Shown one piece after another: positions 1-6,591 of a stretch of 7,167 nt of DNA. A model generated the notes under the pieces. The model worked only from the letters and a program-made list of their open reading frames with translations. It was not told where the DNA came from and ran no database searches. Source of the DNA: Actinomycetota bacterium (GTDB lineage: Bacteria; Actinomycetota; Acidimicrobiia; IMCC26256; JACDBD01); the NCBI GenBank assembly GCA_013695115.1, contig JACDBD010000339.1:1-7167 (forward strand). Reading direction: 5' to 3'. A program made the position numbers and the translations under genes. Position 1 is the stretch's first letter. The number at the start of each line of letters is the position of its first letter.

Positions 1-366
1 TTCCTCGAGTCGTTCGACGTGTACGGCGATCTCAAGGGCACCCCGCGGGCGCCGGTGGAGGAGCACCTCGCCGCCGGGGACGACGTCCTGCTCGAGGTGG
101 ACGTCCAGGGGGCGCTGTCGGTGAAGGAGGCGTTCCCCGACGCCGTGCTCGTGTTCGTGCGACCCCCGTCGCGGGGGGTCCAGCGCCAACGGCTGCTGGG
201 CCGGGGCCAGGACGACCCCGAGGCGGTGGAGCGCCGCCTGGCCGAGGCGGAGGCGGAGGAGGCCGAAGCGGTCCGTTTCGACCATGTCATCGTCAACGAC
301 GACGCGGATCGGGCTGCCGAGGAGGTCGCTGCTATCCTGGAAGCACACCGGCGGGCAGCGTCCTAG
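1..366 (+). CDS. gmk: Guanylate kinase, C-terminal part (cut by window start)
   Basis: Guanylate kinase converts GMP and ATP to GDP and ADP in the cytoplasm, feeding GTP/dGTP synthesis. Reading frame 1 is open from base 1 to TAG at 364-366, giving 121 visible residues. The P-loop and true start lie outside the window; the GTG at base 19 is an internal codon, not a start. Visible family landmarks are FLESFDVYGDLKGTP (GMP-binding region, residues 1-15), VLLEVDVQGA (the EIDWQGA-like segment), FVRPPS, the arginine-bearing lid segment LLGRGQDDPEAVERRL, and FDHVIVNDD near the end, all in the family order. The second tyrosine of the usual GxYYG-type GMP-binding motif is Lys here. rpoZ begins 41 bases after the stop, the usual gmk-rpoZ pairing. 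Identity is secure from motif order and neighbours. Confidence 0.93.
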   Translation, partial: FLESFDVYGDLKGTPRAPVEEHLAAGDDVLLEVDVQGALSVKEAFPDAVLVFVRPPSRGVQRQRLLGRGQDDPEAVERRLAEAEAEEAEAVRFDHVIVNDDADRAAEEVAAILEAHRRAAS

Positions 367-407
367 CCCGTCCGGCTCCTTCCCCCAGCCGTTTGGCGGA
401 GAATCCG

Positions 408-710
408 ATGGCAGAACGCCGCGCTTCCCTGATGGAACCCCGGATGGAGAGCCTGATGGACCGGGTCGACTCCAAGTTCACGCTGGTCACGCTGGCGGCG
501 ATGCGGGCCCGCGAGATCAACGACTACTACAACCAGCTCGGCGAGGGCCTGGGTAAGATCGTTCCCCCGCAGGTGACCTCGGTCTCACGGAAGCCGTTGT
601 CGATCTCGCTCGAGGAGATCGAGGCGGGCAAGATCGAAGCGGTCCCGCTGCCCGAGGAGCCCGAGGACGGGGCCGAGGGCGAGGAAGTCGCGGACGAGCC
701 GGCCGAGTAA
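408..710 (+). CDS. rpoZ: RNA polymerase omega subunit
   Basis: The omega subunit helps assemble and stabilise RNA polymerase by clamping the C-terminal region of beta-prime. The product is 100 residues. The conserved omega core is DRVDSKFTLVTLAAMRAREIN (about residues 18-38) followed by DYYNQLGEG (39-47) and RKPLSISLEEI (61-71), all typical of actinobacterial RpoZ. I chose ATG at 408 because GGAG at 398-401 lies six bases upstream. An in-frame TTG at 393 would put that site inside the gene, and later in-frame ATGs (432, 444, 456) have no comparable site. The last 18 residues form a strongly acidic tail (10 Asp/Glu) beyond the conserved core; such tails vary between species. It lies between gmk and coaBC, as in mycobacteria, and is probably co-transcribed with them. 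Confidence 0.93.
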   Translation: MAERRASLMEPRMESLMDRVDSKFTLVTLAAMRAREINDYYNQLGEGLGKIVPPQVTSVSRKPLSISLEEIEAGKIEAVPLPEEPEDGAEGEEVADEPAE

Positions 711-723
711 AGACCGGCTTCCC

Positions 724-737
724 CGGGCTCCGGCCCG
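724..737 (+). promoter_or_regulatory. Small stable hairpin just before coaBC
   Basis: CGGGC (724-728) pairs perfectly with GCCCG (733-737) around a UCCG loop closed by C-G, which fits the unusually stable UNCG tetraloop class. The stem ends six bases before the coaBC ATG, where a ribosome-binding site would normally sit, and no purine-rich Shine-Dalgarno is visible. There is no T tract, so it is not an intrinsic terminator. It could lower coaBC initiation or mark an mRNA processing site. It could also be chance in such G+C-rich DNA. Confidence 0.3.
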
Positions 738-743
738 ACCACC

Positions 744-1964
744 ATGACCGACACTTCCGCCCCGCTCGTCAGCCTCCGGGGACGACGCGTCATCCTGGGA
801 GTGACCGGTGGCATCGCCGCCTACAAGGCCGTCGAAGTGTGCCGCCGCCTGGTCGACGCCGGCGCCCACGTCGCCCCCGTGCTCACCGACGACGCCCTCC
901 GCTTCGTCGGCGCGCTCACGTTCTCGGCGCTGGCCTCCGAGCCGGCGCGCACGTCGCTCTTCGACGGGCCCGACCCGATCCCGCACACCCGCCTGGGGCA
1001 GTCGGCCGACCTGATCGTCGTCGCGCCCGCCACCGCCAAGCTGCTCGGCAAGTACGCCGCCGGCATCTCCGACGACCTCCTCACCGCGACCCTGCTCGCG
1101 ACACGCGCGCCGGTCCTGGTTGCGCCGGCCATGCACACCGAGATGTGGGAGCACCCGGCGGTGCAGGAGAACCTGACGACGCTGCGGCGCCGGGGTGTCC
1201 ACGTCGTCGACCCCGAAGCCGGCCGCCTCGCCGGGGGTGACGAGGGCGAAGGGCGCCTGGCGGATCCGGCACGCATCGTGGGCGCGGTCGCCGCCGCACT
1301 CGCCACCGGCGACCTCGCGGGCGTGCGCGTCCTGGTCACCGCGGGGGGCACCCGCGAGCCGCTCGACCCCGTCCGCTTCGTCGGGAACCGGTCGTCGGGG
1401 AAGATGGGCCACGCCGTCGCCGACGTCGCCGCCCGTCGTGGCGCCGCCGTCACGCTGGTGACGGCCGCCGATCACCCGGCCACCGACGTTGTCGAGGTCG
1501 TGCGGGTCGAGACCGCCGACGAGATGGCCGACGCGGTACTCGGCCGGTTCGCCGAGGTCGACGTGGTCGTGATGGCGGCGGCGGTCGCCGACTTCCGGCC
1601 CAAGGCGACCACCGCGCAGAAACTCAAGAAGCACGACGGCGTGCCCGAGGTCGTGCTCGAGCCCACGCCCGACATCCTCGCCACCCTGGGTGAGCGCAAG
1701 CAGCCGCACCAGGTGCTCGTCGGCTTCGCGGCCGAGACCGAGCACGTCCGCGAGCACGCCGCGACCAAGCTCGCGGCCAAACGGGTCGACCTCATGGTCG
1801 CGAACGACGTGTCCGCGCCCGATGCGGGCTTCGAAGTCGACACTAACCGGGCGGTCCTGCTGTACTCGTCCGGCTCCGCCGAGGAGATCCCGCTGATGCC
1901 CAAGCCCGATCTCGCCGGTCTCATCCTCGACCGGATCGTCGAAAGCCTGAAAGGAAACCAGTGA
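744..1964 (+). CDS. coaBC: Bifunctional phosphopantothenoylcysteine decarboxylase / phosphopantothenate-cysteine ligase
   Basis: CoaBC carries out two consecutive coenzyme A steps: CTP-dependent joining of 4'-phosphopantothenate to cysteine (CoaB), then FMN-dependent decarboxylation to 4'-phosphopantetheine (CoaC). The product has 406 residues, normal for the fusion. The N-terminal flavoprotein half shows [10 protein letters not shown] (19-28), the active-site His in [11 protein letters not shown] (His81), [22 protein letters not shown] and PAMHTEMW (128-135). The C-terminal ligase half starts near residue 195 with [23 protein letters not shown] (215-222), [10 protein letters not shown] (278-287), KLKK (293-296), GFAAET (327-332) and ANDV. 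The usual PAMN asparagine is His131, and the usual Cys of the ACGD clamp is Gly164; from memory, mycobacterial CoaBC also has HTEMW. ATG 744 is chosen because the family N terminus fits and no nearer start exists; no clear Shine-Dalgarno is seen. Its TGA overlaps the metK start. Confidence 0.95.
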   Translation: MTDTSAPLVSLRGRRVILGVTGGIAAYKAVEVCRRLVDAGAHVAPVLTDDALRFVGALTFSALASEPARTSLFDGPDPIPHTRLGQSADLIVVAPATAKLLGKYAAGISDDLLTATLLATRAPVLVAPAMHTEMWEHPAVQENLTTLRRRGVHVVDPEAGRLAGGDEGEGRLADPARIVGAVAAALATGDLAGVRVLVTAGGTREPLDPVRFVGNRSSGKMGHAVADVAARRGAAVTLVTAADHPATDVVEVVRVETADEMADAVLGRFAEVDVVVMAAAVADFRPKATTAQKLKKHDGVPEVVLEPTPDILATLGERKQPHQVLVGFAAETEHVREHAATKLAAKRVDLMVANDVSAPDAGFEVDTNRAVLLYSSGSAEEIPLMPKPDLAGLILDRIVESLKGNQ

Positions 1965-3160
1965 GTAGTCGGTTCACGTTCACATCCGAATCGGTGACCG
2001 AGGGTCACCCCGACAAGATGTGCGACCAGATCAGCGACGCCGTGCTCGACGCGATCTACGAGGAAGACCCCGAGAGCCGGGTGGCATGCGAGTCGCTCTG
2101 CACCACCGGCATGGTGGTCGTCGCCGGCGAGATCAGCACGACCGCGTACGTCGACATCCCGCGCGTCGTCCGCGACACGATCCGCGGCATCGGCTACACC
2201 GACGCCACCTACGGCTTCGACGGCACCACCTGCGGTGTCATCACCTCCATCGACGAGCAGTCACCCGACATTGCCCAGGGCGTCGACAAGGCCACTGAGT
2301 TCCGGTCGGGGACGGGCGACCACTACGACGAGGTCGGCGCCGGCGACCAGGGGATGATGTTCGGCTACGCCTGCAACGAGACCGACGACCTCATGCCGAT
2401 GCCGATCTGGCTCGCGCATCGTCTCGCCCACCGGCTGTCGGAGGTCCGCAAGGCGGGCGTGCTCCCGTACCTGCGGCCGGACGGCAAGACCCAGGTGACC
2501 ATCGAGTACGAGGACGGCGTACCCAAGCGGCTGTGCACCGTCCTGATCTCGACCCAGCACCAGCCCGGTATCGACATCGAGACGCTGTTGAAGCCGGACC
2601 TCCAGGAGCACGTCATCCGGCCGCTGCTACCGCCGCAGTTCGCCGATGACGACTACGAGGTGCTGTGCAACCCGACCGGGAGCTTCGAACTCGGCGGTCC
2701 TCACGCCGACTGCGGCCTCACCGGACGCAAGATCATCGTCGACACTTACGGCGGCATGGCGCGTCATGGCGGGGGAGCGTTCAGCGGGAAGGACCCGACC
2801 AAGGTCGACCGCTCGGCGGCGTACGCAGTGCGCAACGTCGCCAAGAACGTGGTCGCCGCCGGGATCGCCCAGCGCTGCGAGGTCCAGGTGGCGTACGCCA
2901 TCGGCGTCGCCAAGCCGGTGTCGGTCATGGTGGAGACGTTCGGGACGTCGGAGATCGACCCGCTGAAGCTCGGCGGGCTGGTGCAGGACCACTTCGACCT
3001 GCGGCCGGCGGCGATCATCGAGCGGCTCAACCTGCGCCGCCCGATCTTCAAGCGCACCGCGGCGTACGGGCACTTCGGCCGGTCGGAGAAGGACTTCACC
3101 TGGGAGCTGACCAACGAGGTGGACGCGCTGCGCGAGGCGGCGCAGTCGCTAGCGAAGTAA
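1961..3160 (+). CDS. metK: S-adenosylmethionine synthetase
   Basis: MetK makes S-adenosylmethionine from methionine and ATP, releasing phosphate and pyrophosphate; it works as a cytoplasmic tetramer needing Mg2+ and K+. The product is 399 residues, a full family length. Motifs run in the expected order: [19 protein letters not shown] with the catalytic His16 (residues 9-27), GAGDQG (126-131), [16 protein letters not shown] (250-265), the phosphate-binding loop [16 protein letters not shown] (270-285), and the conserved C-terminal [14 protein letters not shown]. The GTG start at 1961 overlaps the coaBC stop as GTGA, with AAGGA at 1951-1955 five bases upstream, so translation is probably coupled to coaBC. 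The stop is TAA at 3158-3160, where priA homology begins almost at once. Its product is the methyl donor for RsmB, encoded at the end of this cluster. Confidence 0.97.
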   Translation: MSSRFTFTSESVTEGHPDKMCDQISDAVLDAIYEEDPESRVACESLCTTGMVVVAGEISTTAYVDIPRVVRDTIRGIGYTDATYGFDGTTCGVITSIDEQSPDIAQGVDKATEFRSGTGDHYDEVGAGDQGMMFGYACNETDDLMPMPIWLAHRLAHRLSEVRKAGVLPYLRPDGKTQVTIEYEDGVPKRLCTVLISTQHQPGIDIETLLKPDLQEHVIRPLLPPQFADDDYEVLCNPTGSFELGGPHADCGLTGRKIIVDTYGGMARHGGGAFSGKDPTKVDRSAAYAVRNVAKNVVAAGIAQRCEVQVAYAIGVAKPVSVMVETFGTSEIDPLKLGGLVQDHFDLRPAAIIERLNLRRPIFKRTAAYGHFGRSEKDFTWELTNEVDALREAAQSLAK

Positions 3161-4968
3161 CTCCGCCGCGCGTCTGTCGCGTACGACCGGACGTCTCCGC
3201 GGTCGACCGCGCGTTCGACTATCTCGTTCCGCCCGACTTTGCCGACGTCGTGCGCGTCGGGACCATCGTGCGGGTTCCGCTGCACGGTCGGCGGGTGCGC
3301 GGCTGGGTCGTGGCCGACGGCGTCGTGCCCGAAGCCGAGCTCGACCGGCTGCTCCCCCTGGCCAAGGTGGCCTCGGCCGGACCGCCCGCCGACGTCGTCG
3401 ATCTCTGTGCCTGGGCGGCGTGGCGCTACGCCGGTCCCGTGTCCGCGCTCCTCGGGGCCGCGTCGCCGCCCAACGTCGTGCCTCCCGGGCCTGCGCCCGA
3501 ACCGGGGGCAGCAGTCTTCCCGCCCGCGGCCGCCCTGCGCGATGTCGTCGCCGACGCGCGGGCGAAGCCGTGCTCCGTCATCGCCTGGCCGCCGGCCGTC
3601 GACCGGCGCGAGCTCGTGCTGGGTCTGCTCGCTTCCGAGGGCTCGACCATCGTGGTGCTCCCCGGCGCCGCCCGGGTCCCGCTCCTCGTGCGCCAGCTCG
3701 AGCGAGAGGGCCGCTCGCCGGTCACGCTCCACAGCGATCTCGCCGCCGCCGAGCGCACTGCCATGTGGGACCGGGCGCGGACCGGCGCGTGCGTCGTCGT
3801 CGGCGGGCGCCTGGCTGTCTTCGCCCCCGTGCCGGATCTGGCCGCGATCGTGGTCCTGGACGAAGCCGATGAGGCCCTGAAGGAGGAACGGACACCGGCG
3901 TGGAACGCACGCGAGGTTGCGGTCGAGCGCGGGCGACGCGCCGGCGTCCGGGTCGCGCTGGTCTCGCCGGTCCCAACCCTCGAGGCCGAGGTCCACGCCG
4001 GCGTCCCGCCGTTGCGACCACTCCGCAATGTCGAGCGTGCCGGGTGGCCCACCCTCGAGGTCGTCGATCTTCGGAACGAGCCGCCGGGCCGGAGCTTGCT
4101 CACCACCCGGCTGGCAGACGCGGTCCGTGCCGCCGTCGTCGACGGTCGAGCGGTGTGCGTGCTCAACCGCAAGGGCCGGGCCCGGATGCTCGTGTGCGGG
4201 ACCTGCGGTGCACTGGTGACGTGCGCCCGCTGTGACGCGGCGGCGGCCGAGGCGGACGACGGCCTCACCTGCGCCCGCTGCGGCGCCACCCGGCCCCGGG
4301 TCTGCCAGGCGTGCCACGGCACCCAACTGAAGGCTCGGCGAGTCGGCGTGACCCGCCTGGCTGAGGAGCTGAGCGCCCTGCTGCCCCGCACGTCGGTCGC
4401 CGAGGTCGGTGGGGCGCTCGAGGTTCCCCCCGCTGCCGAGGTGCTCGTCGGCACCGAGGCCGTGCTGCACCGGGCGCCCACCCGGCCACCGGTCCGCCTG
4501 TGCGCGTTCCTCGAGTTCGACCAGGAGCTCCTCGCGCCGCGTTACCGGGCCACCGAACTGGCGCTGATGCTGCTGGCCCGAGCGGCTCGCGTGGTCGGCT
4601 CGAAGAGCGGGGGCGGTCGCGTGCTCGTGCAGACGCGGGCGCCCGATCACGACGTGCTCACCGCGGCCCGTCAGGCCGATCCCACGATTGCGGCGGCCCC
4701 CGAGCGCGCCCGGCGCGAGGCACTCGGCTTCCCCCCGTTCGGCGGTCTCGCCGAGATCAGCGGTGCCGACGACGCGGTCGCGGTCGCCTGCGACCGGCTT
4801 CGGACCCGAAGCGAGGTGACCGTGCTCGGGCCGAGCGCCGCGCCGGCACGGGCCCTCGTCCAGGCACCGACCGCTGAAATGCTGGCCGACGCGCTCGCCG
4901 CCACCGACTTCTCCGAGGCGCGCGCCCTCGGCCGATTGCGCGTCGAGGTCGACCCGCTCCGCGTCTAG
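3157..4968 (+). CDS. priA: Actinobacterial-type primosomal protein PriA, probably without helicase activity; start codon unclear
   Basis: PriA recognises stalled replication forks and starts reloading of the replisome. The frame encodes about 603 residues. The N-terminal 3'-DNA-binding domain is visible (DRAFDYLVP at about 17-25, [18 protein letters not shown]). The zinc-binding module is complete: eight cysteines at about 347, 350, 356, 359, 372, 375, 383 and 386, with the first four spaced as in E. coli PriA. The helicase core is degenerate. The Walker A position reads [11 protein letters not shown] without GKT, the DEEH box is [21 protein letters not shown], and the arginine-rich QVAGRAGR region is [12 protein letters not shown]. 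Loss of helicase motifs is established for actinobacterial PriA. No ATG/GTG/TTG exists in frame between 2665 and 3250. Homology begins near 3160, so I place the start at GTA 3157 as a mutated GTGA overlap. GTG 3250 is the next standard codon and would remove 31 residues, including FDYLVP. Confidence 0.88.
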   Translation, partial: VTPPRVCRVRPDVSAVDRAFDYLVPPDFADVVRVGTIVRVPLHGRRVRGWVVADGVVPEAELDRLLPLAKVASAGPPADVVDLCAWAAWRYAGPVSALLGAASPPNVVPPGPAPEPGAAVFPPAAALRDVVADARAKPCSVIAWPPAVDRRELVLGLLASEGSTIVVLPGAARVPLLVRQLEREGRSPVTLHSDLAAAERTAMWDRARTGACVVVGGRLAVFAPVPDLAAIVVLDEADEALKEERTPAWNAREVAVERGRRAGVRVALVSPVPTLEAEVHAGVPPLRPLRNVERAGWPTLEVVDLRNEPPGRSLLTTRLADAVRAAVVDGRAVCVLNRKGRARMLVCGTCGALVTCARCDAAAAEADDGLTCARCGATRPRVCQACHGTQLKARRVGVTRLAEELSALLPRTSVAEVGGALEVPPAAEVLVGTEAVLHRAPTRPPVRLCAFLEFDQELLAPRYRATELALMLLARAARVVGSKSGGGRVLVQTRAPDHDVLTAARQADPTIAAAPERARREALGFPPFGGLAEISGADDAVAVACDRLRTRSEVTVLGPSAAPARALVQAPTAEMLADALAATDFSEARALGRLRVEVDPLRV

Positions 4969-4985
4969 GGACCGCGCGCGCCCAC

Positions 4986-4994
4986 TGGTAACCT
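4986..4994 (+). promoter_or_regulatory. Possible extended -10 promoter element upstream of def
   Basis: TGGTAACCT reads as a TGN extended -10 followed by TAACCT, 18 bases after the priA stop. Initiation about seven bases downstream would fall near 5001, in a locally A-rich patch unusual for this window. No convincing -35 hexamer sits at the standard distance. This is the only place after metK with enough non-coding room for an internal promoter feeding def, fmt and rsmB. It is a weak motif-only call. Confidence 0.22.
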
Positions 4995-5038
4995 CAGGGG
5001 AAATGAATGCGGCACGGTCAATTCGTCCACGCATGACT

Positions 5039-5100
5039 TGGCGTCCGAGCGAGCGCCCGCGGGGCAGGTACCCTGCGCCGCAGCGAGCGAGGCGATAGGG
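5039..5100 (+). repeat. Bipartite hairpin repeat, copy A, directly before def
   Basis: This 62-base element shares its arms with a second copy before fmt. The left arm (5039-5063) matches the other copy at 22 of 25 positions and contains GAGCGAGCGCCCGCGGG. The right arm (5078-5100) matches at 22 of 23 and ends GCGATAGGG, abutting the def ATG. The 14-base centre differs completely from the other copy but still folds: GCAGG (5064-5068) pairs with CCTGC (5072-5076), extended across one G-G mismatch by GCGG/CCGC. Both arms also contain AGCGAGCG as a direct repeat. It is read in frame with def without a stop, so start prediction can wrongly extend def to TTG 5038. Confidence 0.8.
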
Positions 5101-5622
5101 ATGACCTCGTACCCGATCCGCCTCTTCGGCGACCCCGTGCTCAAGCAGCGCGCCCGCGAAGTCGAGGAGCTCGACGGCAGCCTGGCCGGCATCGTCGACA
5201 CGATGTACGACACCATGTACGAGGCGATCGGGTTGGGTCTCGCCGCCCCCCAGGTGGGCGTGCAGAAGCGCTTGTTCACCTACGACGTGGGCGAGGGCGC
5301 CACCGTCATCGTGAACCCCGAGATCGTGGAGACCAGCGGCGAGTTCGCGTACGAGGAGGGGTGCCTTTCGGTCCCCGGCCTGAAGTTCGAGATCGTGCGA
5401 CCCAAGGTCGTCACGCTCCGGGGCATCGACCTCGACGGCAAGGAGGTCGTGGTCGAGGGCGACGAGGTGCTGGCCCGGGTGTTCCTCCATGAGGTCGATC
5501 ACCTCGACGGTGTGCTGCTCCTCGACCGGCTCGAGCCCGCCGTCCGCAAGCAGGCCCTGCGGGCGATACGCGACCAGGATCTGGTCGCGGCGGCCCGTCA
5601 CCCGGACGGCCCCGCGCTCTAG
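5101..5622 (+). CDS. def: Peptide deformylase
   Basis: Peptide deformylase removes the N-formyl group from the initiator methionine of nascent proteins at the ribosome exit, using a divalent metal, usually Fe2+. The product is 173 residues, typical for the family. All three signature motifs are present: GLGLAAPQVG (44-53), EGCLSVPG (86-93, metal ligand Cys88) and HEVDH (130-134, two metal-ligand histidines and the catalytic Glu). The N terminus MTSYPIRLFGDPVLK fits the family at ATG 5101, so the in-frame upstream sequence is left out; it consists of the hairpin repeat. The ribosome-binding site is poor: AGGG touches the ATG. Residues 33-40 read DTMYDTMY, a 12-base near-exact tandem duplication covering the normal ETMY motif. 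It is paired with fmt downstream; the two enzymes perform opposite ends of the formyl-methionine cycle. Confidence 0.96.
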   Translation: MTSYPIRLFGDPVLKQRAREVEELDGSLAGIVDTMYDTMYEAIGLGLAAPQVGVQKRLFTYDVGEGATVIVNPEIVETSGEFAYEEGCLSVPGLKFEIVRPKVVTLRGIDLDGKEVVVEGDEVLARVFLHEVDHLDGVLLLDRLEPAVRKQALRAIRDQDLVAAARHPDGPAL

Positions 5623-5665
5623 GCGCCTGCCGCAAGCGGCACGACCGATGACGCGCCAGAGAACG

Positions 5666-5742
5666 TGGCGGCTGAGCGAGCGTCCGCGGGCCGGCCAATC
5701 TTTTTCTGGCTGGCCCGGCCCGCAGCGAGCGAAGCGATAGGG
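5666..5742 (+). repeat. Bipartite hairpin repeat, copy B, directly before fmt
   Basis: This 77-base second copy has the left arm at 5666-5690 (GAGCGAGCGTCCGCGGG) and the right arm at 5720-5742 (ending AAGCGATAGGG). Its 29-base centre is unrelated in sequence to copy A but forms a stronger hairpin: CGGGCCGGCCA (5687-5697) pairs with TGGCTGGCCCG (5707-5717), 11 base pairs with one G-U wobble, around the loop ATCTTTTTC. The T run is in the loop, so this is not an intrinsic terminator. The element ends six bases before the fmt ATG, and its final Gs form part of GGGGAGG at 5740-5746. Confidence 0.8.
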
Positions 5743-5748
5743 GAGGCC

Positions 5749-6591
5749 ATGAGGCTGGTCTTCCTCGGTAGCCCCGACGACGCGGTGCCCACGTTGCGGG
5801 CGCTCGTGGACGCCGGCCACGAGGTCGCGTTGGTGGTCACCCAACCTGACCGCCGCCGAGGACGGGGGAGCGGCACCGCCCCGAGCCCGGTGAATGCCGC
5901 GGCGCTCGAGCTCGGCCTCGACGTCCGCACTCCGAGCCGGGCGCGGGAGGTGGTCGACGAGGTCTGGGCGTCAGGCGCCGAGCTCGGCGTGGTCGTGGCG
6001 TTCGGGCAGCTGCTCCCGGACGAGCTGCTCGAGGCGTTGCCGCACGGCTTCGTGAACCTCCACTTCTCGCTGCTGCCGCGCTGGCGCGGTGCCGCGCCCG
6101 TCGAACGGGTGATCCTCGCCGGCGACACTGACACCGGGGTGTGCGTGATGCGGATCGACTCGGGGCTCGACACCGGGCCGGTGTACGCATGCGAGCGGAC
6201 ACCGATCGACCCCGACGAGACCGCCGGGGAATTGCGAGCGAGGCTGGTCGAGTTGGGAACACGGCTCATGGTCGAGACACTGCCGCGCGTACCCGAGCTC
6301 GAACCGCAACCTCAGCAGGGGGAGCCGACCTACGCCGACAAGCTGACCGTCGACGAGTTCCGGATCGACTGGTTCCGCCCCGCCGACGAGATCATGCGCG
6401 TGATCCGCGCCGGCAACCCCCGACCGGGCGCGTGGACAACGGTCGAGGGCAAACGACTGAAGATCTGGCGGGCGACGCGCAACGATCAAGGCGTCGTCGA
6501 GCCCGTCGAGGTCCAACCCGAGGGCAGACCTCGCATGACCTGGGAGGCCTGGCGGCGCGGGCATCCCGGCACCCCCGTCCTCGGCACGTGA
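5749..6591 (+). CDS. fmt: Methionyl-tRNA formyltransferase with shortened C-terminal domain
   Basis: Fmt transfers a formyl group from 10-formyltetrahydrofolate to methionyl-tRNA(fMet), marking it for translation initiation. The product is 280 residues, against about 310-315 for most family members. The N-terminal Rossmann-type domain is complete: MRLVFLGSPDDAVPTL, the QPDRRRGRG loop (32-40), and the catalytic set Asn103, His105 and Asp141 in NLHFSLLPRWRGAAP and SGLDTGPV. The C-terminal domain keeps PTYADKLT, IRAGNPRPGAW and KRLKIWRA, then jumps almost directly to VEVQPEGRPRM. The usual segment of about 25 residues with a PG...TGDG pattern is absent, with no stop or frame change at the joint. 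ATG 5749 fits the family N terminus; the in-frame upstream part from GTG 5665 is the repeat. Its TGA overlaps the rsmB GTG. Confidence 0.95.
   Translation: MRLVFLGSPDDAVPTLRALVDAGHEVALVVTQPDRRRGRGSGTAPSPVNAAALELGLDVRTPSRAREVVDEVWASGAELGVVVAFGQLLPDELLEALPHGFVNLHFSLLPRWRGAAPVERVILAGDTDTGVCVMRIDSGLDTGPVYACERTPIDPDETAGELRARLVELGTRLMVETLPRVPELEPQPQQGEPTYADKLTVDEFRIDWFRPADEIMRVIRAGNPRPGAWTTVEGKRLKIWRATRNDQGVVEPVEVQPEGRPRMTWEAWRRGHPGTPVLGT

Noticed and set aside
393..407. rpoZ start at TTG 393
   Set aside because: The ribosome-binding GGAG at 398-401 would be inside the gene, and ATG 408 is correctly spaced from it.
2665..3156. Extension of the priA frame back to GTG 2665 inside metK
   Set aside because: The extra 164 residues are arginine-rich shadow translation of conserved metK sequence and precede the normal PriA N terminus.
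5038..5100. Longer def from TTG 5038 and longer fmt from GTG 5665
   Set aside because: The added residues are translated repeat sequence, similar to each other and outside both protein families; ATG 5101 and ATG 5749 match the family N termini.
5197..5220. Tandem 12-base duplication giving DTMYDTMY in def as an insertion
   Set aside because: The position and length match the normal deformylase helix ending in ETMY before GLGLAAPQ, so no extra residues are present.
5628..5641. Hairpin TGCCG-CAAG-CGGCA after the def stop as a terminator
   Set aside because: It has only five pairs and no T tract; such stems are frequent by chance at this base composition.
5687..5717. Intrinsic terminator between def and fmt, because of the strong stem and TTTTT
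   Set aside because: The T run is in the loop, not after the stem, and the stem is followed by G+C-rich sequence.
2764..5844. Very long open frame on the minus strand (about 1026 codons), and another at 585-1757
   Set aside because: They lie antisense to genes with complete family motifs, show no recognisable domains, and are expected from G/C-rich third codon positions.
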